From Sphingomonas rosea (lineage in GTDB: Bacteria > Pseudomonadota > Alphaproteobacteria > Sphingomonadales > Sphingomonadaceae), in contig NZ_BAABBR010000001.1 of NCBI RefSeq assembly GCF_039538065.1, positions 1,092,501 to 1,156,500 of the forward strand: a stretch of DNA of 64,000 nt, in the 5' to 3' direction. Below, in pieces: positions 9,273 to 18,334 of this stretch. A program made the position numbers and the translations under genes. The notes beneath the pieces are model-generated. The model was not told where the DNA came from. It saw only the letters and a list, made by a program, of their open reading frames with translations, and did no database searches. Each line of letters opens with the position of its first letter. Within the stretch, counting starts at the first letter, position 1.

Positions 9273-10466
9273 TCAAGCGATCTTGCGAAGGGCCTTCTCG
9301 AGGAGGCCGAGGTCGGCGACGGCCGAGACCGGCTCAACCCGCCCCTGCGCATCGCGGCGGACGAGAACGAGGGTGAATTCGTCGTTCCCCGCAAGCGCGC
9401 TGAGCGACTGGGCGTGGGCGGTCCGAAGCTTGGTCCGGGCCTGATCTGCTCGATTGTCGACCCGATTGTCGGGACGACGCGCCTCGCGTTCCGCCGCGAC
9501 CAGGCCCTTGAGCCCGCCGCTGTGCTGTTCGATGAAATCGAGAAAGCCTTCGAAGGGCACGTCCGAGCGCTCGGCGAAGGCCAAAGCGGCGGCGAATTCG
9601 GTCAGGCGCGCCTTGTCATAATCGACTCCGAAGACGAGCTTCACGATCGGAGTCATGGGTGCCCGGGCCTGCGCCTTGACGCCGGCATCCTCGAGCAGTT
9701 CGGCATAGTCCTCGGGAACACGGCGCGCCGCGACCGAGAAATCATAGGCGAGCGAAAGGGCGCGATAGAGCGCCGCGCGGGTGCGGCCGTCGGCCGCCTT
9801 GAGCACTTCCACCGTCTCGCGCGCGGCCGACAGGCGATCGGCGAGGCCGGCATCGGCGTCGAGGGTAGGCGCGACCTCGTCGTCGAGCGGATCGATCGCC
9901 TCGACGAGATCGAGCACATCGTCCTCGCCGGCCAATGCAGGCACGATGCTCGGAGCGAGGCCAGCGCCATCCTTCCAGTTGATGACGCCGTAGATGAAGT
10001 CGATCGTCTGCCCGTCGGACGAGAAGGGCATGAGGATTCCGCGATAGCAGATGTCGTGGCCGCGTTGGTTGGTGAATTCGGCCTCGAAGCCGATCGGCGC
10101 GCGATTGGCGATAATCTGCAGATAATGGTCGGTCAGGCGGCTCAGAAGCGACCGCGAGGGCACGTCGGCGATCGAGCGGACCTCGTCCTCGATCTCGCAT
10201 TCCGCCCGGATGGCTGCGCCGATGTAGCTTGTCGCCGGATTGTCGGGCGAGACGGTGAAGTCGAGCAGCACGCTATGGTCGGCAAAATCCTGCACGTCGC
10301 GGCCGTCGAGATCCTCGATCGAGGGAAATTCGCGGCCGCCGAGCAGCGACGCCCAATAGTTGTAGGCGCGCACATGCATGCGCCGCTCGTCGTTGCCGAT
10401 GCCCAGATCCGCCGGAGTCGATTCGACGTCGGCACTCAGGCTGGAAGAGGAAAACGAACCGTCCAT
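9273..10466 (-). CDS. PAS domain-containing protein
   Basis: This 397-aa protein has no membrane segments. Residues about 30-180 (MHVRAYNYWASLLGGREFPSI onward, including DFADHSVLLDFT, IGFEAEFTNQRG and CYRGILMPFSSDG) read as the PAS-type fold that opens with a region of interest DLDGRDV. The remaining half is helical with no recognisable kinase, GGDEF or HTH motif. The gene sits 75 bp upstream of the glutamate dehydrogenase in the same orientation. A sensory or regulatory role is inferred only from the PAS-like domain. Confidence 0.72.
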   Translation of the reverse strand: MDGSFSSSSLSADVESTPADLGIGNDERRMHVRAYNYWASLLGGREFPSIEDLDGRDVQDFADHSVLLDFTVSPDNPATSYIGAAIRAECEIEDEVRSIADVPSRSLLSRLTDHYLQIIANRAPIGFEAEFTNQRGHDICYRGILMPFSSDGQTIDFIYGVINWKDGAGLAPSIVPALAGEDDVLDLVEAIDPLDDEVAPTLDADAGLADRLSAARETVEVLKAADGRTRAALYRALSLAYDFSVAARRVPEDYAELLEDAGVKAQARAPMTPIVKLVFGVDYDKARLTEFAAALAFAERSDVPFEGFLDFIEQHSGGLKGLVAAEREARRPDNRVDNRADQARTKLRTAHAQSLSALAGNDEFTLVLVRRDAQGRVEPVSAVADLGLLEKALRKIA

Positions 10467-10570
10467 GCTGCGAAACTCACCCCCAGTCCGGATGCAATTG
10501 CCTCAGCTTCGGTTACCAACCCGTTAAGTATAGACTTCCCGCAGCGATGTGAATCCCTCGGCTGCGCGCG

Positions 10571-10595
10571 GGAACGGAGCGCTTCGTTCCGCGTT
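10571..10595 (+). promoter_or_regulatory. Candidate EcfG (general stress sigma factor) promoter
   Basis: GGAAC at 10571-10575 and CGTT at 10592-10595 are separated by 16 bp. This matches the published alphaproteobacterial EcfG promoter consensus (GGAAC, 16-17 bp, CGTT). The expected start point is about 30 bp upstream of the ATG at 10627. The spacer also contains GTTCC, making GGAACG...CGTTCC a near-palindrome. The spacing and position in a divergent intergenic region support it; no expression data are available. Confidence 0.65.
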
Positions 10596-10626
10596 CGTAA
10601 CGCCATTGAAACAGGAGGAAGATTTC

Positions 10627-10839
10627 ATGGCTGACCTCAATCGCGACGGATATGACGACGGCCCCACGGTCGAGCGGACCACGGTGGTCAACACCGGTGG
10701 TGGTGGAAGCGGCGGACTGATTGCGGTCGTCCTCCTGCTCGCAATCATTGTCGTCGGCTATGTGCTGTACACGAACGGCACCTTCGGTTCGAAGACCGAA
10801 ATCAAGGTTCCGGACAAGATCAACGTCAACGTGAACTAA
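10627..10839 (+). CDS. Small single-pass membrane protein, probably stress induced
   Basis: The 70-aa product has an acidic N-terminus ([13 protein letters not shown]), a Gly-rich hinge (TGGGGSGG), one membrane helix (about residues 30-49, [19 protein letters not shown]) and a polar tail rich in Lys and Asn. The ATG at 10627 has an AGGAGGAAG Shine-Dalgarno 7 bp upstream. The gene is flanked by a candidate EcfG promoter and a strong terminator, so it forms a monocistronic stress-type unit. I do not recognise the family and no function is proposed beyond an envelope location. Confidence 0.78.
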   Translation: MADLNRDGYDDGPTVERTTVVNTGGGGSGGLIAVVLLLAIIVVGYVLYTNGTFGSKTEIKVPDKINVNVN

Positions 10840-10847
10840 GTATCGAG

Positions 10848-10881
10848 GCGCCGCCCAGGCACGGGTCCGGGCGGCGCTTTT
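10848..10881 (+). terminator. Rho-independent terminator after the small membrane protein gene
   Basis: A perfect 9-bp GC stem (10848-10856 pairing with 10869-10877) with a 12-nt loop is followed by four T residues. It lies 8 bp after the stop of the 70-aa gene and 33 bp before hmgA, separating the two units. Confidence 0.85.
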
Positions 10882-10913
10882 CGTTTGACGCGGGCGAGCC
10901 TAAAGCCAGCTTC

Positions 10914-12206
10914 ATGCTGACCACCTCTTCTCCCGCCTATCTGCCGGGGTTCGGCGGCCACGTCGCGACCGAAGCCGTGCCGGGCGCCCTGCCAAAGGGC
11001 AGGAATTCCCCGCAGCGTCCGGCATTCGGTCTCTACACAGAGCAACTGTCCGGCACCGCCTTTACCATGCCGCGGCACGAGAATCGTCGCTCGTGGCTGT
11101 ATCGCTTGCGGCCGAGCGCCGACCATCGGCCGTTTGTCGCCTATGACGGTGCGCCGCGACTGCGCCTAGAGACCGACGGCGCTCCGCTCGCCCCCAATCG
11201 CCTGCGCTGGGATCCGCTGGCGGCGCCGGCGCCCGGCACCGACTTCATCGACGGCCTGAGCACCATGGTCTTCAACCGCGCCCCGGCCGAGCTCGAGGGT
11301 GTCGCGGTTCATCTCTACGCGGCGAACAGCGAGCGCGCTGACCGCGTGTTCGTGTCGGCGGACGGGGAGCTGCTGGTACTGCCACAGGAAGGCCGGCTGG
11401 TGCTGCTGACCGAGCTTGGCCGGATCGACCTGTCGCCGGGCCAGATCACGGTCGTGCCGCGCGGGGTGCGGTTCAAGGTGCTGCTCCCCGACGGCGCGGC
11501 GCGCGGCTATCTCACCGAAAATTACGGCGCCCCGTTCCGCCTGCCCGACCTCGGGCCGATCGGCGCCAACGGGCTGGCGAATCCGCGGGACTTCGAAACG
11601 CCGGTCGCCTGGTTCGAAGATCGCGACGAGCCGACCGAGGTCATCCAGAAATATGGCGGGAAGCTGTGGACGACGACGCTCGACCACAGCCCGCTCGATG
11701 TCGTCGCCTGGCACGGTAACCTCGCGCCGTGCCGCTACGACCTGTCGCATTTCAACACGATCGGGACCGTCAGTTTCGATCATCCCGATCCCTCCATCTT
11801 CACCGTGCTGACCTCGCCGTCGACCGTTGCCGGCCGCGCGAACGTCGATTTCGTCATCTTCCCGCCGCGGTGGATGGTCGGCGAGGATACGTTCCGCCCG
11901 CCCTGGTTCCACCGCAACGTGATGAGCGAATGCATGGGGCTGCTGACCGGCGCCTATGACGCCAAGGCGGAGGGTTTTCAGCCGGGCGGATTGTCGCTCC
12001 ACAACATGATGAGCGGGCACGGGCCCGACGTCGAAACCTGGCGCAAGGCAAGCGAGGCGGAATTGAAACCGGTGAAGATCGACGGGACCATGGCTTTCAT
12101 GGTCGAAAGCTGCTGGCCGTTCGAGGTTGCCGCCGAAGCGCTCGGCCGCGCGCAACCCGATTACGACCTTGCCTGGGCCGACTTCCCCAAGGCGCGCCTG
12201 CCATGA
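10914..12206 (+). CDS. hmgA: Homogentisate 1,2-dioxygenase
   Basis: The 430-aa product opens the aromatic ring of homogentisate to give maleylacetoacetate in tyrosine and phenylalanine degradation. Family features include [76 protein letters not shown] and the Fe-ligand region around [15 protein letters not shown] through [12 protein letters not shown]. Length matches the family. The downstream fahA overlaps by 4 bp, giving a translationally coupled catabolic pair. No hppD or maleylacetoacetate isomerase gene is in the window. Confidence 0.96.
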   Translation: MLTTSSPAYLPGFGGHVATEAVPGALPKGRNSPQRPAFGLYTEQLSGTAFTMPRHENRRSWLYRLRPSADHRPFVAYDGAPRLRLETDGAPLAPNRLRWDPLAAPAPGTDFIDGLSTMVFNRAPAELEGVAVHLYAANSERADRVFVSADGELLVLPQEGRLVLLTELGRIDLSPGQITVVPRGVRFKVLLPDGAARGYLTENYGAPFRLPDLGPIGANGLANPRDFETPVAWFEDRDEPTEVIQKYGGKLWTTTLDHSPLDVVAWHGNLAPCRYDLSHFNTIGTVSFDHPDPSIFTVLTSPSTVAGRANVDFVIFPPRWMVGEDTFRPPWFHRNVMSECMGLLTGAYDAKAEGFQPGGLSLHNMMSGHGPDVETWRKASEAELKPVKIDGTMAFMVESCWPFEVAAEALGRAQPDYDLAWADFPKARLP

Positions 12207-13480
12207 GGATCGATCACACGCACGATCCGGCACTCGTCTCCTGGGTCGAAAGCGCGAATGGGCACACCGATTTCCCGATCCAGAACTTGCCGCTCTGCAT
12301 CTTCTCGACCGACGGGGCCGAGCGCCGCGCGGGCGTGGCGATCGGCGACTTTCTGCTCGACCTCGGCGCCGTCAGCGACCTCCTTGGCGATGCCTGGGTG
12401 GCGGAGCTGGCACAGCCGGTTCTGAACGGCTTTCTGGCGCTGGGTGCCGGTGCGCGAGTGATGCTTCGCCATGCGCTCAGCCGGCTGCTGAGCGACGAAA
12501 CCGCGCGCGATGCGATCGAGCCTGCGCTGATCGGGCAGTCGGAAGCGGTGATGCACCTGCCGTGCCTCGTCGGCGACTACACCGACTTCTACGTCGGTAT
12601 CCACCACGCGACCAACGTCGGCAAGCAGTTCCGGCCGGCCAATCCGCTCCTGCCAAACTACAAATATGTGCCGATCGGCTATCACGGCCGGGCGTCGAGC
12701 GTTCGGGTTTCGGGCGAGCCGGTGCATCGGCCAAGCGGGCAGCGCAAGCCGCCGGAAGCGGAGGTGCCGGTGTTCGGCGCGTCGCGGCGGCTCGATTACG
12801 AGCTCGAGCTCGGCATCTGGGTCGGTCCGGGCAACCGGCTGGGTGAGCCGATCGCGATCGACGAGGCCGAGCAGCATGTGGCGGGCTACTGCCTGCTTAA
12901 CGACTGGTCGGCGCGTGACCTGCAGGCTTGGGAATATCAGCCGCTAGGGCCCTTCCTCGCCAAAAACTTCCTGACCAGCGTGTCGCCGTTCGTCGTTACC
13001 CCCGAAGCGCTAGCGCCCTTCATGACCGCGGCCTTCGCGCGGCCCAACGGCGATCCGGCGCCGCTCGACTATCTTGCCGGTGGCTCGGAACGGCCGGGAC
13101 TCGGCATCCGCGTCGAAGCCTCAATGACGACCGCCAGGATGCGCGACGCGGGCATTGCGCCGCATCGCCTGAGTAGCGGCATCGCGGCCGATGCCATGTA
13201 CTGGACCGCCGAGCAGATCGTCACCCATCACGCCTGCAACGGCTGCAATCTCCAGCCCGGCGACCTGATCGGAACCGGCACCTTGTCGACCGCCAGCGCC
13301 GACGGGCTGGGGTCGCTGCTGGAGATCAGTCAGGGCGGCAAGATGCCGATTGTGCTTCCGAGCGGCGAGCAGCGCAGCTTTCTCGAGGAAGGCGACGAAC
13401 TCGTCTTCACGGGTCGTGCCTCGGCGGATGGCTATGTCGGCATCGGGCTCGGCGAGTGCCGGGGACTGGTCGTCGGATGA
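12203..13480 (+). CDS. fahA: Fumarylacetoacetase
   Basis: The 425-aa product hydrolyses fumarylacetoacetate to fumarate and acetoacetate, the last step of tyrosine degradation. Signatures are [10 protein letters not shown] at the N-terminus, [41 protein letters not shown] (metal-binding acidic residues), [21 protein letters not shown] and the [10 protein letters not shown] motif. Its ATG overlaps the hmgA stop (ATGA) and its own stop overlaps the next gene's start, so the three genes appear to be one transcript. Confidence 0.96.
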   Translation: MRIDHTHDPALVSWVESANGHTDFPIQNLPLCIFSTDGAERRAGVAIGDFLLDLGAVSDLLGDAWVAELAQPVLNGFLALGAGARVMLRHALSRLLSDETARDAIEPALIGQSEAVMHLPCLVGDYTDFYVGIHHATNVGKQFRPANPLLPNYKYVPIGYHGRASSVRVSGEPVHRPSGQRKPPEAEVPVFGASRRLDYELELGIWVGPGNRLGEPIAIDEAEQHVAGYCLLNDWSARDLQAWEYQPLGPFLAKNFLTSVSPFVVTPEALAPFMTAAFARPNGDPAPLDYLAGGSERPGLGIRVEASMTTARMRDAGIAPHRLSSGIAADAMYWTAEQIVTHHACNGCNLQPGDLIGTGTLSTASADGLGSLLEISQGGKMPIVLPSGEQRSFLEEGDELVFTGRASADGYVGIGLGECRGLVVG

Positions 13481-14775
13481 TGCGGTGGCTCGGACTGGCG
13501 GCGTTGCTTGCGGCCGTCCCTGCCGCCGCGCAATTGAGTTCGTCCGAGCAGCGGATGAAGACGACCGTCGACGCCGAGCAGGGACGGACGCTCGGCCTGC
13601 TCGAGCGGATGGTGAACCAGAATAGCGGAAGCCAGAATCCGGCAGGGGTCGAGAAGGTCGCGGCGATGGTCCGTGCCGAGCTCGAGCCACTCGGCTTCCG
13701 GGTCCGCTGGATTCCGCTGCCGCAGACCGGTCGTGCGGGGCATCTCACTGCGACCCATTCGGGCAAGCGCGGGACCAAGAGATTGCTGCTGATCGGCCAT
13801 CTGGACACGGTATTCGAGCCCGACTCGCCCTTCCAGCGCTGGGTGCGCGAGGGCGACAAGGGGTTCGGGCCGGGAGCGTCCGACAACAAGGGCGGGGTTG
13901 CGGTGATGATCGCGTCGTTGCGCGCGATGCACGCGGCGGGGACGCTGAAGCCCGCCAATGTCACGGTCTTCCTGACTGGAGACGAGGAAGATCCGGGCTC
14001 GCCCCAGCGCGTCGCCCGCGCCGACCTCATTGCGGCGGGCAAGGAGGCCGACGCGGCGCTCGACTTCGAGGGTCTGGCTCAGGAAGGCGGGCGCGACATG
14101 GGTTCGGTCGCGCGCCGATCGGTCAACGACTGGACGCTCACTATCCGTGCCCGGGGTGCGCATTCGAGCGGTGTCTTCTCCGCGGGCAGCGGCTTCGGCG
14201 CGAATTACGAGCTTGCGCGGATCATCGACGCCTTCCGACGCGAAGTTGCCGAACCGAGCCTGACCTTCAATGTCGGGCTGATCGCCGGCGGGACCAAGGC
14301 GCAACTCGATGCCGGCGGAATCCGGGCCGAGGCGACCGGCAAGACCAACATCATCGCTGCCGACGCGGTGGCCCGCGGCGACCTGCGCGCGCTCAGCCAG
14401 GAGCAGATCGACCGCGCCAAGGCGAAGATGAAGGCCATCGTGGCCCAGTCGCTCGGCGGCGTCACCGAGGCCAGGATCGAGTTCGAGGATGGCTATCCGC
14501 CGATGGCGCCGTCCGCTGGCAACCGGGCGCTGCTCGATCGATTGAACGTCGTGAACCGTGACCTCGGCCTGTCCTTGATGGCCCCGCTCGATCCGCTGAA
14601 GCGCGGCGCGGGCGACATCAGTTTCGTCGCCGCCGATGTCGATGGTCTCGTCGGCCTGGGGCCATCCTCGACGGGCGATCACACGCCGGCCGAACGGGTC
14701 GATATTCCGTCGATGTGGCGGCAGGCGACCCGCGCCGCCATTCTCATGAGCCGATTGAGCCGGGAGCGCCGCTAA
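13477..14775 (+). CDS. Secreted M20-family metallopeptidase (glutamate carboxypeptidase-like)
   Basis: The 432-aa product starts at an ATG overlapping the fahA stop and has a signal peptide ([19 protein letters not shown]). The catalytic core shows the M20 metal and acid motifs in order: GHLDTVFEP, GPGASDNKGG, TGDEEDPGSP and DFEG, resembling carboxypeptidase G2. It should remove C-terminal Glu or act on small peptides in the periplasm. The substrate and any link to tyrosine catabolism are unknown. The stop overlaps the next start codon by one base (TAATG). Confidence 0.88.
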   Translation: MMRWLGLAALLAAVPAAAQLSSSEQRMKTTVDAEQGRTLGLLERMVNQNSGSQNPAGVEKVAAMVRAELEPLGFRVRWIPLPQTGRAGHLTATHSGKRGTKRLLLIGHLDTVFEPDSPFQRWVREGDKGFGPGASDNKGGVAVMIASLRAMHAAGTLKPANVTVFLTGDEEDPGSPQRVARADLIAAGKEADAALDFEGLAQEGGRDMGSVARRSVNDWTLTIRARGAHSSGVFSAGSGFGANYELARIIDAFRREVAEPSLTFNVGLIAGGTKAQLDAGGIRAEATGKTNIIAADAVARGDLRALSQEQIDRAKAKMKAIVAQSLGGVTEARIEFEDGYPPMAPSAGNRALLDRLNVVNRDLGLSLMAPLDPLKRGAGDISFVAADVDGLVGLGPSSTGDHTPAERVDIPSMWRQATRAAILMSRLSRERR

Positions 14776-15053
14776 TGGACGTCGTCAACAATGCCGAGAT
14801 GCATCGCTTCGAGATCGAGCTTCCCGACGGTGCGGTCGCCTTTGCCGATTATCGGCGGATGGACGGCAGGGTGATGTTCCCGCACACGGTCGTTCCGCCG
14901 GCGCATGAGGGGCAGGGCTTGGCCTCTAAGATCGCCAGGGCGTCACTCGACTGGGCACGGTCCGAGGGGTTGAAGGTCATCCCCGCGTGCAGTTTCTACC
15001 GGACCTATCTCCAGCGCCATCCCGAGTATCAGGACCTACTTCACAACGACTGA
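14775..15053 (+). CDS. GNAT-like N-acetyltransferase (YjdJ/COG2388 type)
   Basis: This compact 92-aa protein follows the short GNAT-like family layout: HRFEIELPDGAVAFADYRR, then HTVVPPAHEGQGLASKIARASLDWAR, where the GQGLAS segment is the acetyl-CoA-binding loop, and VIPACSFYRTYLQRHPEYQDLL at the C-terminus. The start at 14775 overlaps the peptidase stop (TAATG). Acceptor substrate is unknown. It is the last gene of the hmgA-fahA-peptidase run. Confidence 0.85.
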   Translation: MDVVNNAEMHRFEIELPDGAVAFADYRRMDGRVMFPHTVVPPAHEGQGLASKIARASLDWARSEGLKVIPACSFYRTYLQRHPEYQDLLHND

Positions 15054-15167
15054 TGGTTGCCTCGGCATCTCGCCGCTGACTGTGGCCGCCGCGCCACTTG
15101 TCTTGTCTTGGCAACAGGCGGCATATCGCCTTCGTACCCGGCGTTCGCCGGAGGGGAGGACTTGAAT

Positions 15168-16994
15168 ATGTTGAAGTTTGTGGGTGCTCGTGCGCTGCTT
15201 GGCGCGACCGCTCTTGCCGCGCTGACCACCGCCACGCCGGCGAGCGCGCAGCGCATCGACCGCATCGTGACCTTCGGTGACAGCTATGCCGACACCGGCA
15301 ACCTGTTCAACCTCGCGGGGATCAACCGCGTCACCTTCCAGAACGGCATCTACGCCAGCGGTCGCTTCTCGGGCGGGACAAACTACATCGACACGCTTTC
15401 GACGTTGCTTCAGGCGCCGGTCGAGAACTTCGCCATCGGCGGTGCGACCGCCGTGCGCGGCGCGCCGGCGACCGCCTTCGACCTGCAGCTGCAGGTCGAT
15501 AACTTCCTCAACGTCGGCACCCAGTCGTCGGTGTTCCCGAATGGCCCGGCGAGCTTTGGCAAGGGCGATCTCGTCACCGTGTCGATCGGCGGCAATGACG
15601 CGCGCTATTTCCAGCAGGGCTCCTACGGCTCGCTGACCGTGAATGACGCGATCGCGGCCTCGCGCACCCAGCTCGACCGTCTGGTCGCCGCCGGCGCGCC
15701 GACCATCAGCTTCCTCGCGGGCAATACCGCGCTGCTCCCGGAGGTTGCGACCAACCCCGGTGCCCAGGCGATCCGCAACACCTTCTCGACTACCTACAAC
15801 AATGCGCTCCAGACGACGCTCGCCGGTTATGCCAGCCGCGGCGTGGTGGTCCACTATCTCGACCTGACCAAGGTCCTGCAGGCAGTGCAGGCCAACGGCG
15901 CGGCGTTCGGCCTCCCCAATGGGGTAGTCTGCGCGCCGACCTCGACCAACGTTCAGAGCGGCTGCCAGGGCTATCTGTTCTACGTCGACCAGCTGCACCT
16001 GAGCTCGGACGGCTTCCGCGTCGTCGCGCAATATGTCTATCGCCAGCTCCAGGCCCCGCTCAACATCGGCGCGACCAGCGACCTGGGTCTCGACAATGCG
16101 CGCCACTTCGGCCGCACGCTGAACAGCCGCATGGATCTCGGCAGCCCGCGCGACGGCGAGGTTCTGCAGGGTGCCCGCGTGTTCGTGACCGGTGACAGCC
16201 TCAATCACGACTATCGCCGCAGCGACGTTACCGACGCGTTCGAGGTCGACCAGGTCGGCGCCACCGCCGGCGTCGAATTCGGCTTTGGCGGCAACGGCCT
16301 CGTCGGCCTCGCCGGTAATTACAGCCGTGGCCGCGCCAAGTTCGACAACGACAGCGCGCGCGTGACGGGCAAGACCTGGCAGGCGGGCATCTACGGCGCG
16401 TACGCGATCGGACCCGCCTTCGTGCAGGCTCACGCTGGCGTCGGCCGCACCGATTATGACATCCGCCGCGCGGCGGTGATCGACAGCCTCCGGGCCAGCC
16501 CCAACGGCAGCCACCAGCTCGCCGGCCTCAAGGCGGGCTATCTGATGCCGGTCAGCGCGGTTCGCGTCGGGCCGGTCGTCAGCCTCGATTATGCGCGCGC
16601 GAAGGTCGACGGCTATACCGAGAGCGGCGACGGGGCGCTCAGCCTCAACGTCGGCAGCCAGCGCTACGAAGCGCTGGTCGGTGGCGCGGGTCTCGAGCTT
16701 CGCGGGTCGTTCGGCGCGGCGGGCGCGGCGGTGAAGCCGTTCGCCACGGCGATGCTCGAGAAGGACCTCAAGGGCAATGGCCGCGTGCTGACCTTCTCGC
16801 AGACCGCCACGCCGACCATCGTCAATCGCTTCGACCTCGGCCGCCGCGACAAGGGCGTCTACACCCGCTTCGGGGGTGGTGCGTCGGCCGAGCTGTCGAG
16901 CCGCATCCAGATCGACGTTGCGGCGAGCACCACTGCCGGCCGTGACGAAGGCAATGAGATGAGCCTTCAGGCAGGCCTGCGCGTCGGCTTCTGA
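15168..16994 (+). CDS. GDSL-family esterase autotransporter
   Basis: This 608-aa protein starts at an ATG preceded by a GGAGGGGAGGA Shine-Dalgarno and has a Sec signal peptide ending TPASAQ. The passenger opens with the GDSL block TFGDSYADTGNLFN (nucleophile Ser about residue 39), has SIGGNDARYF, and a DxxH pair in YVDQLHLSSDG. From about residue 330 it turns into an autotransporter beta-barrel with alternating aromatic/small residues and a C-terminal Phe (LRVGF). The architecture matches EstA-like surface lipases that hydrolyse ester substrates outside the cell. It lies directly beside the flagellar gene scar. Confidence 0.92.
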   Translation: MLKFVGARALLGATALAALTTATPASAQRIDRIVTFGDSYADTGNLFNLAGINRVTFQNGIYASGRFSGGTNYIDTLSTLLQAPVENFAIGGATAVRGAPATAFDLQLQVDNFLNVGTQSSVFPNGPASFGKGDLVTVSIGGNDARYFQQGSYGSLTVNDAIAASRTQLDRLVAAGAPTISFLAGNTALLPEVATNPGAQAIRNTFSTTYNNALQTTLAGYASRGVVVHYLDLTKVLQAVQANGAAFGLPNGVVCAPTSTNVQSGCQGYLFYVDQLHLSSDGFRVVAQYVYRQLQAPLNIGATSDLGLDNARHFGRTLNSRMDLGSPRDGEVLQGARVFVTGDSLNHDYRRSDVTDAFEVDQVGATAGVEFGFGGNGLVGLAGNYSRGRAKFDNDSARVTGKTWQAGIYGAYAIGPAFVQAHAGVGRTDYDIRRAAVIDSLRASPNGSHQLAGLKAGYLMPVSAVRVGPVVSLDYARAKVDGYTESGDGALSLNVGSQRYEALVGGAGLELRGSFGAAGAAVKPFATAMLEKDLKGNGRVLTFSQTATPTIVNRFDLGRRDKGVYTRFGGGASAELSSRIQIDVAASTTAGRDEGNEMSLQAGLRVGF

Positions 16995-17002
16995 CGAACG
17001 AA

Positions 17003-17031
17003 GGTGCCGGTGGCGATGCGCCGCCGGCACC
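17003..17031. terminator. Hairpin between the autotransporter gene and the flgD remnant
   Basis: An 8-bp perfect stem GGTGCCGG/CCGGCACC with an internal GGC/GCC pairing option lies between two convergent 3' ends. No T-run follows on either strand, so it is a candidate bidirectional terminator only. Confidence 0.5.
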
Positions 17032-17035
17032 AACG

Positions 17036-17533
17036 TCAGGCAGCGATCCTGACGAGCTTGGAGAGCGGTAGCGCGACGCTGCCGATCCCCGCCCACAATT
17101 CGCCGTCACGGCTCATGATCTCGCTGACCTGCCCGAGGCTGCTCATGGTGGCGGCCATCGCCGCGCCCGTGCGATCCTTGGCAGTCAGGCGAAGCACATA
17201 GGCGCCGTCGGGGGCGCGGCTGCCGTCGGCAAGCCTGCCGTCCCACGCCAGCGTTCCGCCAGCCGCGGCGCTGACGGGCGGGCTCGCGACCACGCGGCCG
17301 CTGCTGTCGAGGATCTCGGCGTTGAGCGAGTCCGGCGTGGACGGAAAGGTCCATCGCCATTCGGCGGGCCGGCTGCCGCTCAAGCCCGAGACCGAGCTGT
17401 CGAATTCGGCGGTCCGGCCGATCAGCTGCCCCGCCCGCGTGAGGTCGTCACCGGACAGGCGCGCAAGGATTTCCTTGAGCACGCCGGTCTGCTGCAGCGA
17501 TTGCTCGACTTGCGAATATTGGACGAGTTGCTG
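17036..17533 (-). pseudogene. flgD: flgD remnant (flagellar hook assembly protein, 5' end missing)
   Basis: Reading right to left from about 17533, the frame encodes [12 protein letters not shown], the conserved early FlgD segment, then the FlgD Ig/Tudor-like region ([39 protein letters not shown]) and the normal C-terminus ending LSKLVRIAA. The usual N-terminal half-domain with the NPLDNA-like motif is absent. Upstream of 17533 the open frame only continues through antisense of a flagellin remnant, so the apparent 229-aa ORF is a chimera. FlgD normally caps the growing hook. The gene cannot make an intact protein. Confidence 0.85.
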
Positions 17534-17536
17534 CGC

Positions 17537-17707
17537 TCGAGCAAGCTCAGCGACGTGATCGAATCCTCGGTCGGCAACCTCGTCGACGCCGATCTCGCCA
17601 AGGAAAGCGCGAAGCTGCAGGCTCTGCAGGTCAAGCAGCAGCTCGGCATCCAGGCCCTGTCGATCGCCAACCAGGCGCCGCAGGCCATCATGTCGCTGTT
17701 CCGCTAA
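17537..17707 (+). pseudogene. Flagellin C-terminal remnant
   Basis: The frame encodes about the last 56 residues of a flagellin: [21 protein letters not shown], then [11 protein letters not shown] and the hallmark C-terminus [17 protein letters not shown]. The D0/D1 N-terminal helices and central region are missing. Immediately upstream the sequence becomes antisense flgD, so the break lies at about 17530-17540. The native terminator still follows. An ATG at 17501 exists but lies in the flgD part, so any product would be an artefact. Confidence 0.88.
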
Positions 17708-17735
17708 CCGCGGGCTCGCCGGCAACGGTTGGAGA

Positions 17736-17770
17736 GGGGCCGGGCGACATCATCGCTCCGGCCCCTTTTT
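17736..17770 (+). terminator. Rho-independent terminator of the former flagellin gene
   Basis: The stem GGGGCCGG (17736-17743) pairs with CCGGCCCC (17758-17765), with a 14-nt loop and five T residues following. It stands 28 bp after the flagellin stop and is intact even though the gene is not. Confidence 0.88.
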
Positions 17771-17813
17771 CCATCGTGGCGGCGGCGTTTCCATCTGGCG
17801 AGGAGTGACGCGC

Positions 17814-18245
17814 ATGCGTCTTCGCGAATTATCCTGCGGCATCCGTCACCGGCTTCGGCTCGCGCTCGAAGCCACTGCGACCGGCGAGCCGCCCCTTGTG
17901 CGCCTCGGGCTTCCGGCCGAGGTAGGCGGTCCGTCGGTCCTGCTCGATCTCTACGGCGCCGAATTGCTGTCCGGCTTCCTGCTGAGCGCCCGCGTCGCGG
18001 GGGCCGGTCTGGTCGCGCCTGAGGAAGGTCTCGGTGACTATCCTTTCTCGCTCCGGCTCACCCGGGCAGGGGAGGAGGGCGTGATCGAGATCGTCCAGGG
18101 AGCCGAAAAGCTGGCGGTCGTACAGCCGCTGTGGGACCGCCTCTACGCCGAGCTTCTGCTAGTTCTCGCGCATGGCCGCCACCTCGCCGCTCCGGCGCGA
18201 TTCCAGCTGCTCGAAGGCCGGCCTCGTCCTCGTCTCCTCCATTAG
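17814..18245 (+). CDS. Conserved-looking hypothetical protein
   Basis: This 143-aa protein starts at an ATG with a GAGGAG Shine-Dalgarno 8 bp upstream; a GTG 9 bp earlier is possible. It is rich in Leu, Ala and Gly with a mixed alpha/beta pattern (LVRLGLPAEVGGPSVLLDLYGAELLSGF), no signal peptide and no clear membrane helix. I do not recognise the family. Its place next to the flagellin terminator suggests it once bordered or belonged to the flagellar region, but this is inference. Confidence 0.6.
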   Translation: MRLRELSCGIRHRLRLALEATATGEPPLVRLGLPAEVGGPSVLLDLYGAELLSGFLLSARVAGAGLVAPEEGLGDYPFSLRLTRAGEEGVIEIVQGAEKLAVVQPLWDRLYAELLLVLAHGRHLAAPARFQLLEGRPRPRLLH

Positions 18246-18334
18246 AAACGGCTTGGCGCAAACGCGTCACGCCACCCCGGACTTTGCGCCGTGTCGCGAA
18301 GCCAAGGCCGATGTGGTGCGTTAGCTTCCCAGCC

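Noticed and set aside
15036..17096. A 686-codon minus-strand open frame opposite the GDSL autotransporter
   Set aside because: It is an antisense shadow with no signal, domain or ribosome site. The plus strand encodes a recognisable GDSL block and barrel.
17501..17707. A 68-aa plus-strand ORF taken as a new small gene
   Set aside because: Its last ~56 residues are a flagellin C-terminus and its first dozen are antisense flgD. No ribosome site precedes its ATG.
17036..17725. A 229-aa minus-strand ORF taken as an intact flgD
   Set aside because: Only the part after about residue 65 is FlgD. The start of the ORF is antisense to the flagellin remnant, so it is a chimera of a deletion junction.
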